Shown in pieces: positions 49,448 through 57,146 of a stretch of 64,000 bases of DNA. This DNA is from Archangium minus. GTDB taxonomy: Bacteria > Myxococcota > Myxococcia > Myxococcales > Myxococcaceae. The DNA is taken from positions 9,300,001-9,364,000 of the forward strand of contig NZ_CP043494.1 in NCBI RefSeq assembly GCF_044360475.1. The letters are read 5' to 3'. Within the stretch, counting starts at the first letter, position 1, and each line of letters begins with the position of its first letter. A program made the translations under genes and the position numbers. The notes under the pieces were generated by a model. The model was given only the letters and a program-made list of their open reading frames with translations, did no database searches and had not been told where the DNA came from.

Positions 49448-49660
49448 ATGATCCGCCGCCGCGCGCTCATCTTCCTGTTGGCCCTGGGTACCGTCACTGG
49501 CTACGCCTCGGGCTTCGCGAGCCTCTACCGCTGGCGCCACCACGGCCCCGGGCACGCGTGCCGTCACGGGCACTTTCGCGACTCCCACGTCAACGACAAC
49601 GCTGCGCCGTGGGCACATCCAGCGACTCAGGCGCAGGCACCCACCCCTGAGCCGCGTTAG
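49448..49660 (+). CDS. Small His-rich membrane-anchored peptide
   Basis: A 70-residue protein: a basic start, one transmembrane or signal segment (ALIFLLALGTVTGYASGFASL), then a short His/Cys-rich region (WRHHGPGHACRHGHFRDSH) and a Pro-rich tail. The histidines suggest metal binding in the periplasm. AAAGGA lies before the ATG at 49448. It is 36 bases from the Spy-like gene and 16 from the regulator gene, so it is likely part of the same operon. I know of no named family. Confidence 0.55.
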   Translation: MIRRRALIFLLALGTVTGYASGFASLYRWRHHGPGHACRHGHFRDSHVNDNAAPWAHPATQAQAPTPEPR

Positions 49661-49675
49661 AGTCAGCACTCGCCC

Positions 49676-50356
49676 ATGGCCACCCGCGTCCTCCTCATCG
49701 ACGATGACACTCGGATGTACGAACTGCTCGCGCAGTACCTCGGGCAGAACGGCATCACCGTCACCCACGCACCCGATGGAGGACGAGGGCTGGCCGCGCT
49801 GGAGGCCAGCACCTATGACGCCGTGCTGCTGGACGTGATGATGCCGGGCATGGACGGGCTCGAGGTGTGCCGGCGCATCCGCGCGAAGAGCACCCTCCCC
49901 GTCATCATGCTCACCGCACGTGGCGACGAGACGGACCGGGTGGTGGGACTGGAGCTCGGCGCGGATGACTACCTGGCCAAGCCCTTCAGCCCCCGCGAGC
50001 TGCTCGCGCGGTTGAGGGCCGTGCTGCGGCGCGCCCAGCCCGCGGCCGTGGCCGAGAAGCTAGAGTCCAGCGGAGTCTCCATCGACGTGTCCGCCCGGGA
50101 GGTGCGCATGGGCGGCAAGCTGGTGGAGCTCACCGGGCTTGAGTTCGATCTCCTGGTGGCGCTGGTGCGACGGGCCGGGCGTGTCATTCCGCGCGACGCG
50201 CTGCTCGGCGAGGCGGGCCGTGGCGACACCGTGGTGGGCGAGCGCACCGTGGACGTGCACATCTCCCATCTTCGACAGAAGCTGGGCGACGAGGGCTCGC
50301 GCCTCATCAAGACGGTGCGCGGGGTGGGCTACCTCTTCTCCAAAGAGGGCCCATGA
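49676..50356 (+). CDS. OmpR/PhoB-family response regulator
   Basis: A 226-residue transcription factor. The receiver domain has the acidic triad in LLIDDDTRM, phosphoacceptor in VLLDVMMPGMDG, TARGDETDR, and lysine in DDYLAKPFSP. The winged-helix trans_reg_C domain (residues about 128-225) shows LTGLEFDLLVALVRRAGRVIPR and RTVDVHISHLRQKLGD...IKTVRGVGYLF. It should activate the Spy-like operon or other envelope genes on phosphorylation by the next-encoded kinase, whose start overlaps this stop by four bases. Confidence 0.92.
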   Translation: MATRVLLIDDDTRMYELLAQYLGQNGITVTHAPDGGRGLAALEASTYDAVLLDVMMPGMDGLEVCRRIRAKSTLPVIMLTARGDETDRVVGLELGADDYLAKPFSPRELLARLRAVLRRAQPAAVAEKLESSGVSIDVSAREVRMGGKLVELTGLEFDLLVALVRRAGRVIPRDALLGEAGRGDTVVGERTVDVHISHLRQKLGDEGSRLIKTVRGVGYLFSKEGP

Positions 50357-51738
50357 GACGCAAGGAATGGGAGCAGCGCCACCGCCACCACCATGAGCGG
50401 TATCACGGCCGGCACCCACGCTTTCGCATGAGTCGGCTGGGGTGGTTCATCCGCGCGAGGCTGCACCGCAGGCTCTTCCTCTGGTTCGGCGTGTCCATCT
50501 TCATCACCGGCCTGGTGGTGGGCACGATGATGAGCCTGGTGGGCGGTCCCGGCTGGCGCCAGGAGGCGGAGCGCGCGCGCACCTTCGTCAGCAATCGCCT
50601 CGCCGAGACGTGGGATGAGCCCGCGCGAAGGGACGCCCTCGTGCACTCGGTGGCCAGGGACCTGGACGTCGACGTGGAGCTACGGGACGCCTCGGGAGCG
50701 CTGCTGATGCGCACGGGTCCTCCCTGTCCTCCTCACACAGAGCTCTCCGTGACAGTGGAGCGCGAAGGCGTGAGGCTCGGCACCGCACGGGCCTGTTATG
50801 GACACATCCGCGCCCGGCAGCCCTGGCGTGGGCCGATGATGCTGGTGCTGGCCGGAGCCTCGCTGTGGATGGCCTCGGGGTGGCTCGCCCGGCGGCTGTC
50901 TCGCCCCCTGGAGACGCTGGCGCGAGCCGCGCAGGAGCTCGGCAAGGGCAAGCTGGACACGCGCGTGCAGCTGGGCCGCCACGCCACCGGGGAGATGTCC
51001 GTGCTGGCCGATGCCTTCAACGAGATGGCCGCGCGCATCGAGCGGCAGATGGCGGATCAGCGCGAGCTGCTGGCCGCGGTGTCTCACGAGCTGCGCACGC
51101 CGCTGGCGCACCTGCGTGTCCTCGTGGAGTTGATGCGCGATGCCGGAGGCTCGGAGCGCACGGCGGACCAGATGGAGCGCGAGGTGGTGGAGCTGGACGC
51201 GCTGGTCGGTGAGCTGCTGGCGAGCTCGCGGCTGGACTTCGGACAGCTGGCGCCTCGCGAGCTGGACGGGAAGGACCTGGGTGCGCGAGCACTGGAGCGG
51301 ACGGGGCTGCCGGCGGAGGCACTCGTGGTGGAGGTGCCCGACACCAAGCTGGTGGGAGACGCCACGCTGCTGGGACGCGCACTGGCCAACCTGCTGGACA
51401 ACGCGCGCAAGCACGGCCAGCGAGTGGAGGCCCTGCGCCTCCTCGAGCGCAACGGACAGCTCGCCTTCTGCGTGGACGACCAGGGCCCAGGGCTGCTGCC
51501 GGGCGAGGAGACTCGCATCTTCGAGCCCTTCTACCGGAAGGATCGGGGCGGCGAGGCCCGCGAGGCAGGCTCGCTGGGGCTGGGGCTCGCGCTGGTGCAG
51601 CGGATTGCCCGAGCCCATGGCGGAGAGACCTTCGCGGAGAACCGTCCGGAAGGAGGCGCCCGCGTAGGATTCACCCTGCTGCGCGAGGGTCCCGCCTCGG
51701 TCAAGGCACCGCCCGTAGCTGCCCGTTCTCAAGCGTAA
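50353..51738 (+). CDS. CpxA-like sensor histidine kinase with His-rich N terminus
   Basis: A 461-residue two-span membrane kinase. The first 45 residues are cytoplasmic and His/Arg-rich (WEQRHRHHHERYHGRHPRF). Spans lie near 45-65 and 157-175, enclosing a periplasmic sensor of about 90 residues. HAMP, HisKA (LAAVSHELRTPLAHLRVL) and HATPase (LANLLDNARKHG, DDQGPGLLPGE, GSLGLGLALVQRIARAHGG) follow. It phosphorylates the overlapping OmpR-type regulator. Its last 38 bases overlap the 3' end of the convergent lipase-maturation-factor gene. Confidence 0.92.
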   Translation: MRRKEWEQRHRHHHERYHGRHPRFRMSRLGWFIRARLHRRLFLWFGVSIFITGLVVGTMMSLVGGPGWRQEAERARTFVSNRLAETWDEPARRDALVHSVARDLDVDVELRDASGALLMRTGPPCPPHTELSVTVEREGVRLGTARACYGHIRARQPWRGPMMLVLAGASLWMASGWLARRLSRPLETLARAAQELGKGKLDTRVQLGRHATGEMSVLADAFNEMAARIERQMADQRELLAAVSHELRTPLAHLRVLVELMRDAGGSERTADQMEREVVELDALVGELLASSRLDFGQLAPRELDGKDLGARALERTGLPAEALVVEVPDTKLVGDATLLGRALANLLDNARKHGQRVEALRLLERNGQLAFCVDDQGPGLLPGEETRIFEPFYRKDRGGEAREAGSLGLGLALVQRIARAHGGETFAENRPEGGARVGFTLLREGPASVKAPPVAARSQA

Positions 51739-53206
51739 GGGGCGGGCAGTAGGGCCCCAGCTCCTGGCGCGTCCACCAGTCACCAGTGGCGCGCCGCGTG
51801 TCCCAGTCCGTGAAGCGGTAGTCGAAGAAGCGCGTGCGCACGTAGCGGGGCGGCGCCTCGGGAAACGGCTCCTCCGCGAAGAGGCGCCTCGCGTGGGGTT
51901 CGCCGCGCAGCACCCCTTCTTGGAGACGGATGAGCCACGGGTTGTTCCGACAGGAGGAGAGCGAGGCGAACCACATCTGCCAGTCCAACCGAGGCTGATG
52001 GGGAGCCACGAAGCGAGGAGCCTCGTCCACGCGGCCTGGGCGGTACGGCAGGAGGTACTCCTTCCACGTCTGCCCGTCGGCGCTCCCCTCGAGGACAATC
52101 TCCCGACGCTCGGTGGTCATCACCGCGAACAGGCCGTAGGTGTTGATGCTCCGGAAGCCCTCGATGGCGTCTTCCACCGTTTCGAGCACGCCCGGCGGCG
52201 GCTGACGGGTGAGGCGCTGGAGATCCCTCGAGAACCCGAGAACGGCATAGGCCCCGATGAACAGCACGAGGGCCACCGCGCCCCACCCGGACCGCCGGCG
52301 AGGCCAGTCCGAGGCAACGGGAGGCGGAGCACCGGTGCGCCAGCGCGCAAGCACTCCGTCATCGAGAACGGAGAGGCAGAGCACAAGCGTGAGGAGGTTG
52401 AAGAAGCCGTAGTTCCCCGTGAGGAGGATGCCGAGTTGCAAGGCGGCGAGCAGACCGACCGCCCCGAGCCGCAGACGCCTGGGCCCGAAGATGAAAAAGG
52501 GAACCACCAGCTCGATGACGAGCATCGCCCCGACGCTGGCGCGATGGAGAACAGGGGGAAGGAGGTGGACGAACCAGGCGATGGGGTTGGGCAGGGGCTG
52601 CGTCCAGTAGTGGTACTGGAGCGCGGTGAAGTCCCGCCACGTAGGGTCTCCGCTGACGAGCTTCACCACTCCGGACATGAGCATCAGCCGGAAGAGGAGC
52701 AGCCGCGGCAGGAAGATGGCTCCCAGCGGAGGCGAGGGCGAGGCGCCACGAGGCAGCAGGTGTCCCGGAGTGAGGGGGAGCGAGACGAGCGCGGCCTCGA
52801 GCAGCAACACATCCCACTGGTAGCCGAGGAAGACATCGCCCACGGAGGCGAGTGAGAGGTAGCAGACCCAGGCGCCCACGAGGGCCAGGCGCGGAGCCAC
52901 GTTCGCGACAAGCAGCGCGCCACAAACGAGGCCCGCGAGCCCCACACCGCGGAGGGCGCCCTCCCCTGCCCCCAACCACCACAGCAGCGTCGGCAGACGG
53001 ACGTAGCGCTCGGGGCCGGGAAGCACCTGGCGCACGGAGTCGAGCAGCTCCGTGGCGGGACTCAGGCCCCGAGGCCCCAGCAGCACAACGAGCTGGGGCA
53101 AGAGGGAGGCGAAGGCGAGGACGAAGATGAGCCCAAGGGCACGCAGGTACAGCCCGCGCACCCGGGCGACGGAGCTCCGCGCATCGCTGGAGGGGACGAG
53201 TTCCAC
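51701..53206 (-). CDS. Lipase maturation factor (LMF1)-family membrane protein
   Basis: A 501-residue polytopic protein with about eight hydrophobic segments. LMF1-family marks are LGYQWDVLLLEAALVSL, PRLLLFRLMLMSGVVKL, DPTWRDFTALQYHYWTQPLPNP, FINTYGLFAVMT-like SINTYGLF, and a soluble C-terminal part (DEAPRFVAPHQPRLDWQMWFASL, FLRLQEG-like WLIRLQEGV, RTRFFDYRFTDW). In animals LMF1 folds lipases in the ER; bacterial homologues are uncharacterised. The coding end overlaps the kinase gene by 38 bases. It lies 13 bases after the cupredoxin lipoprotein gene. Confidence 0.8.
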   Translation of the reverse strand: MELVPSSDARSSVARVRGLYLRALGLIFVLAFASLLPQLVVLLGPRGLSPATELLDSVRQVLPGPERYVRLPTLLWWLGAGEGALRGVGLAGLVCGALLVANVAPRLALVGAWVCYLSLASVGDVFLGYQWDVLLLEAALVSLPLTPGHLLPRGASPSPPLGAIFLPRLLLFRLMLMSGVVKLVSGDPTWRDFTALQYHYWTQPLPNPIAWFVHLLPPVLHRASVGAMLVIELVVPFFIFGPRRLRLGAVGLLAALQLGILLTGNYGFFNLLTLVLCLSVLDDGVLARWRTGAPPPVASDWPRRRSGWGAVALVLFIGAYAVLGFSRDLQRLTRQPPPGVLETVEDAIEGFRSINTYGLFAVMTTERREIVLEGSADGQTWKEYLLPYRPGRVDEAPRFVAPHQPRLDWQMWFASLSSCRNNPWLIRLQEGVLRGEPHARRLFAEEPFPEAPPRYVRTRFFDYRFTDWDTRRATGDWWTRQELGPYCPPLTLENGQLRAVP

Positions 53207-53219
53207 GCCCCTCGGGACT

Positions 53220-54047
53220 CTACTTCAGACCACCCGAGGCAATGCTCTTGGTGTCCACAGAGGAGAACTCGAAGGAGGCGGTCACAGTCTCGCCCTCCTT
53301 CACGGTGACCTCGGCCGTGCGGATCCCCAGCGTCTCGTGCCAGGCCTCGAGGGTGTACGTGCCGGCGGGCAGGTGCTCGATGGAGAAGGCCCCGCCCGCG
53401 TCGGAGGTGGCGAAGTACGGGTTCGGGTTCACCACCACCGAGGCAGACATCCACGGGTGGATGTCACACTTGAGGCGGACCACCTCTGCATCGGCGGGCA
53501 GGGGGCGCTGCACAGCCTTGCCATTCGGAGGCTGGGCCACGTTGAAGATGGACTTCGTCCCAGCGAGCGCACGCGCGTTGTGCAAGGTGCCATCGCTGTT
53601 CTTGATGAGGATGGGCTGGCCCACGGCGACGCCCTGCACCCGCGGGGTGTAGGTGCACTTCTGCTGATCGATGATGGCGGGCTGCGCCGGACGCGAGTGA
53701 GGCACCAAGCCACGCACGCGCACGAGGACGTTCTCCAGCTTGCCGTCCTTCACCCGGAGAGACTGGTCCGTCAGCGGCATGCCGTCACAGGCGGGATCTT
53801 CACTGGGCGCAATGGCGGCCGGTGTGGGCACCACACCCTTGAAGGTGACGGCACCTCGGACGGTGCCTCCTCCGGTGACAGGCTGGGGGGCGGACTCCGC
53901 CGCTGGAGCCTCGCTCTTCGCCGTACCCTTGTCCCGCGCAGGAGACTGGGAAACAGGGGCCGAAGGCGCCTCGTCCTTTTTGCATGCCGGCAGAGCGGCA
54001 AGCCCCACCACACCCAGCACCGCGACGCTCAGCGTACGCAGCTTCAT
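53220..54047 (-). CDS. Cupredoxin-like copper lipoprotein with carboxypeptidase-regulatory domain
   Basis: A 275-residue lipoprotein (LAALPAC, Cys22) with a Pro/Ala/Ser linker. A methylamine-utilisation/plastocyanin-like domain carries type-1 copper ligand candidates: His in TLHNARA and Cys, His and Met in KCDIHPWMSA. The C-terminal 70 residues (TSDAGGAFSIEHLPAGTYTLEAWHE) are a CarboxypepD_reg-like beta-sandwich. It may carry electrons or copper in the periplasm. The context of heme O synthase and an exporter suggests a role around respiratory oxidases. Confidence 0.75.
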   Translation of the reverse strand: MKLRTLSVAVLGVVGLAALPACKKDEAPSAPVSQSPARDKGTAKSEAPAAESAPQPVTGGGTVRGAVTFKGVVPTPAAIAPSEDPACDGMPLTDQSLRVKDGKLENVLVRVRGLVPHSRPAQPAIIDQQKCTYTPRVQGVAVGQPILIKNSDGTLHNARALAGTKSIFNVAQPPNGKAVQRPLPADAEVVRLKCDIHPWMSASVVVNPNPYFATSDAGGAFSIEHLPAGTYTLEAWHETLGIRTAEVTVKEGETVTASFEFSSVDTKSIASGGLK

Positions 54048-54168
54048 GTCAACACTCCCTCGTGCCGCCGGCCCTTATCGGGCTGTGCACCAGCGGCGAG
54101 ATGAAACAAGCCCTTGAGTCGTAACAAAAAAGTAGATCCTGAAGCCACCGCGAGAACTGCCATTCCGG

Positions 54169-55059
54169 CTATTCCCGGCGGCTGACGCTGAAGGCAGCGA
54201 GCCCCAGGAAGACGGTGGCGAAGACGAGCAGCACCGGCACCTCGAGGCCCGCGCCCGAAGAGGAGGTGCCCACGGCGAGCGAGGCCTCGGCGCCGTAGAG
54301 CGCGCGGCGGATGCCCTCCACGGAGAAGCGCATGGGGTTGAAGCGCATGACCCAGGCCAGCAGGGGCCCGGCGCCCTTGAGGGGGAACATGGCTCCGGAG
54401 AGCACCCACATGGGCAGCAGGACAATGCTCATCACCGCGTGATAGCCGGCGGTGGAGCGCACCCACCAGGCGAGGGCGATCCCCATGCCGGTCAGGGCCA
54501 GCGCGGACAGCAGCATCACCGCGACCAGCAGCGGCACATCCAGGGTGGCGGCCTTCACTCCGGCGAGCGGGGCAAAGAGGAGGAAGAGCGAGGCCTGCAG
54601 CAGCGCGATGGCCGAGGAACCCAGCGCCTTGCCCAGCACCACCGCCAGGCGCGAGCCCGGCCCGGCCAGCACCGACTGGAGGAAGCCCTCGCGCCGGTCC
54701 TCAATGACGGAGATGGTGGCGAAGATGGCGCTGAAGAGCACCACCATGGTGACGACGCCCGGAAAGGAGAAGCGCTGGTAGTCCATCCCCTGCGCGCCGT
54801 CGACGCGGAAGGAGCCGGCGAAGCCCGCGCCGATGACAAACCAGAAGAGGATGGGCTGGGCGAGCGCGCCGACGATCCGGCTGGGCTGGCGGAAGAAGCG
54901 CACCACGTCGCGCACGAGCAGCACGCGCACGGTGGCCCACTGCAACGCCAGCGCGCTAGGGGTCCGCTCCTCCGCGCGGGAGGCGCGGGAGTCCACGACA
55001 GCCAGGTCTGTCCGAGGCTCGCCGGAGGTCTCGGGAGCGGTGGTGGCGTGGGCGTTCAT
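54169..55059 (-). CDS. ABC-2 type exporter permease
   Basis: A 296-residue permease with six hydrophobic spans and an ABC-2 profile: VRVLLVRDVVRFFRQPSRIVGALAQPILFWFVIG, IEDRREGFLQSVLAGPGSR, and LLPMWVLSGAMFPL. The N-terminal 35 residues are hydrophilic. Its ATG overlaps the ATPase stop by four bases (55056-55059). The pair probably exports a small molecule or lipid. Position beside heme O synthase resembles cytochrome-oxidase assembly clusters, but the substrate is unknown. Confidence 0.88.
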   Translation of the reverse strand: MNAHATTAPETSGEPRTDLAVVDSRASRAEERTPSALALQWATVRVLLVRDVVRFFRQPSRIVGALAQPILFWFVIGAGFAGSFRVDGAQGMDYQRFSFPGVVTMVVLFSAIFATISVIEDRREGFLQSVLAGPGSRLAVVLGKALGSSAIALLQASLFLLFAPLAGVKAATLDVPLLVAVMLLSALALTGMGIALAWWVRSTAGYHAVMSIVLLPMWVLSGAMFPLKGAGPLLAWVMRFNPMRFSVEGIRRALYGAEASLAVGTSSSGAGLEVPVLLVFATVFLGLAAFSVSRRE

Positions 55060-56066
55060 CGACGGCGACTCCTACGAGCGGGCTCGGCCGCGGGTTGGTC
55101 CGTGCCGAGGACTCGGCCGGTCAGCTGGAGGAACACGTCCGCAAGCGTGGGACGGCGCAGGGACACCGAGGCGAACCGGCCAGCCGGAAAGGCCTCCACC
55201 AGCCGGGGCACCAGCGCATGCCCCTGCTCCACTTCCACCTGGACCCGCCCCTCCACCACGCGCGCCTCCAACCCCAGCCGCGTGCGCAGCTCAGCCGCGA
55301 GGGACTCGGGCTCCTGGGCCTCCAGGGTCACAATGTCCCCCCCTACCCGCGCAGCCAGGGCCGCCGGTGTGTCGGTGGCCACCAACCGACCAGAGTCCAG
55401 CACCGCGAGCCGGTCACACATCTCCGCCTCGTCGGCGCGGTGGGTGGTGAGGAGCACGGTGAGGCCCTCGGCGTCGCGCAGGGACCGCAGGTGTGCCCAG
55501 AAGGAGCGGAAGGCGGCCTCGTCGAGCCCCTGGGAGGGCTCGTCCATGAGGACGATTCGCGGCTGGTGCACCAGGGCGCGTGCCAGCTCCAGCCGTCGGC
55601 GCATGCCGCCGGACCAGGTGGAGACACGCTCGTCGCCACGGTCCTGGAGCCCGATGAGACGGAGCATCCGCTCCACGCGCTCGTGAGCCCGCTCGCCCGT
55701 CAGCCCATACAGCCGGGCGCCAAGCATCAGGTTCTCCCGCGCGCTCATCAGGTCATCCAGGCTGCCGCGCTGGAAGATGATGCCCATGCGCCGACGCAGG
55801 GCCGGATCATGGAGCGACAGGGGCTTGCCCTCGAACAGCACGCGCCCGGAGTCCGGGGCGAGCAGGCCGGCAAGCAACTGGAAGGTGGTGGACTTGCCTG
55901 CCCCATTGGGGCCGAGCAGCCCGACGATTTCACCACTGCCCACCGTGAGGCTCAGACCCTCGAGGGCCACCCGCTCCTTGAAGCGGCGGGTAAGTCCGTC
56001 GAGCTGGAGCAGTGGCATCGGGGCGCGGCCCGCCAGGGAAGGGAGAGCCGTCAGAACCGTGGACAT
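55056..56066 (-). CDS. ABC-2 exporter ATP-binding protein
   Basis: A 336-residue ATPase. Walker A is GPNGAGKST, Q-loop FQRGSLDDLMSARENL, signature TWSGGMRRRLELARAL, Walker B IVLMDEPSQGLD, and switch His in LLTTHRADEAE. The C-terminal domain of about 100 residues is typical of DrrA/CcmA-like exporters. It pairs with the overlapping permease. A second methionine (17 codons in) directly before PLLQLDGLTRRF is an alternative start. The gene follows heme O synthase with a 7-base gap. Confidence 0.9.
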   Translation of the reverse strand: MSTVLTALPSLAGRAPMPLLQLDGLTRRFKERVALEGLSLTVGSGEIVGLLGPNGAGKSTTFQLLAGLLAPDSGRVLFEGKPLSLHDPALRRRMGIIFQRGSLDDLMSARENLMLGARLYGLTGERAHERVERMLRLIGLQDRGDERVSTWSGGMRRRLELARALVHQPRIVLMDEPSQGLDEAAFRSFWAHLRSLRDAEGLTVLLTTHRADEAEMCDRLAVLDSGRLVATDTPAALAARVGGDIVTLEAQEPESLAAELRTRLGLEARVVEGRVQVEVEQGHALVPRLVEAFPAGRFASVSLRRPTLADVFLQLTGRVLGTDQPAAEPARRSRRR

Positions 56067-56073
56067 CCTCGAA

Positions 56074-56958
56074 TCAACCGTGTCCCCCGCTGTCGAGCAT
56101 CAGCGCGGCGAAGAGGCCGGCCAGGTACAGCAGGCTGAACAGGAACGTCTGACGCGCCCAGGTCCTTCCCAACTGCCGGAAGAGTCCCATGGCGCCCAGC
56201 CCGAGGAAGGACAGGCCCAGCACCACCGCGGCCGCCAGATACCAGGCGCCGGCGATGTGCAGCTGGAAGGGCAGCAGCGTCATGGGCACCAGGGCCACCA
56301 GGTACAGGACGATCTGCAGCCGGCTGGAGTCATCCCCCCGCTCAATCGGCACGGACTTAAGGCCGGCCGCCGCGTACTCGTCCTTACGGAACAGGGCGAT
56401 GGCGATGAAGTGGGGGATCTGCCAGAGGAAGAGGATGGCGAAGAGGACGTAGCCGCCCGCGTCGATCTGATTGGTGACGGCCGTCCAGCCCATGAGCGGA
56501 GGCAGCGCGCCGGGCACCGCACCCACCAGCATGGCGGTGGAGGAGCGCGCCTTGAGCGGCGTGTACGCGAGCACGTAGCTGAGCAGCGCCAGCAGGCCGA
56601 GCCCCGCGGTGAGCAGGTTGGCGCCCAGCGCGAGCGCCGGCAGTGAGAGGGCCGCCAGCCCCAGCCCGAAGGCCAGCGCCACCGACGGCTCCATGCGCCC
56701 CGAGGGCAGCGGGCGGTTGCGGGTGCGCGCCATGAAGCGATCGCTGTGCCGCTCCCAGTAGCAGTTGAGGGCGTTGGCGGAGCCCACCAGGCCGGAGGTG
56801 GCCAGCAGCGTCACCAGGATGCCGGGCACCGTCAGCTCGCCAGGAGCCAACCACATGCCGCCCGCGGTGGTGGCGAGCACCAACCCCGACAGCCTCGGCT
56901 TGGTAAGAGACAGCAGATCCGAAGCGAAGCTCGACTCACTCACGGCACGCGCGCTCAC
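56074..56958 (-). CDS. cyoE: Protoheme IX farnesyltransferase (heme O synthase)
   Basis: A 294-residue UbiA-family prenyltransferase with nine hydrophobic spans that adds a farnesyl group to heme B. The first Asp-rich motif is NCYWERHSDRFMARTRNRPLPSG, and the second region reads FLWQIPHFIAIALFRKDEYAAAGLKSVP. Heme O/A feeds cytochrome oxidases. The GTG at 56958 is preferred: GGGGAG lies six bases upstream, and it starts just before TKPRLSGLVL after a short leader. An ATG at 57072 would add 38 residues with poor coding character. It is the first gene of the cyoE-ABC cluster. Confidence 0.92.
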   Translation of the reverse strand: MSARAVSESSFASDLLSLTKPRLSGLVLATTAGGMWLAPGELTVPGILVTLLATSGLVGSANALNCYWERHSDRFMARTRNRPLPSGRMEPSVALAFGLGLAALSLPALALGANLLTAGLGLLALLSYVLAYTPLKARSSTAMLVGAVPGALPPLMGWTAVTNQIDAGGYVLFAILFLWQIPHFIAIALFRKDEYAAAGLKSVPIERGDDSSRLQIVLYLVALVPMTLLPFQLHIAGAWYLAAAVVLGLSFLGLGAMGLFRQLGRTWARQTFLFSLLYLAGLFAALMLDSGGHG

Positions 56959-57069
56959 GCGGAACTCCCCAAGGCGCGACAGGCTGGCGGCTGACGCGGT
57001 TAGAGGCGGATGACGACTCCGCCTGGGGTGGAAAACGCCCCTCCCCTTACACACAGGGGAGCGCCACTT

Positions 57070-57110
57070 CAAGCAAACGGGCGCGGGATTTGGAATCTCC
57101 CCGCGCCCGT
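57070..57110 (-). terminator. Intrinsic terminator of the TPR gene
   Basis: A perfect 11-bp stem (57077-57087 with 57100-57110) followed on the minus strand by TTTGCTT. It lies 37 bases after the TPR gene stop. Confidence 0.65.
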
Positions 57111-57146
57111 CGCAATCAGCACTGCTTGTTGGAAACGGCAGCCCGG

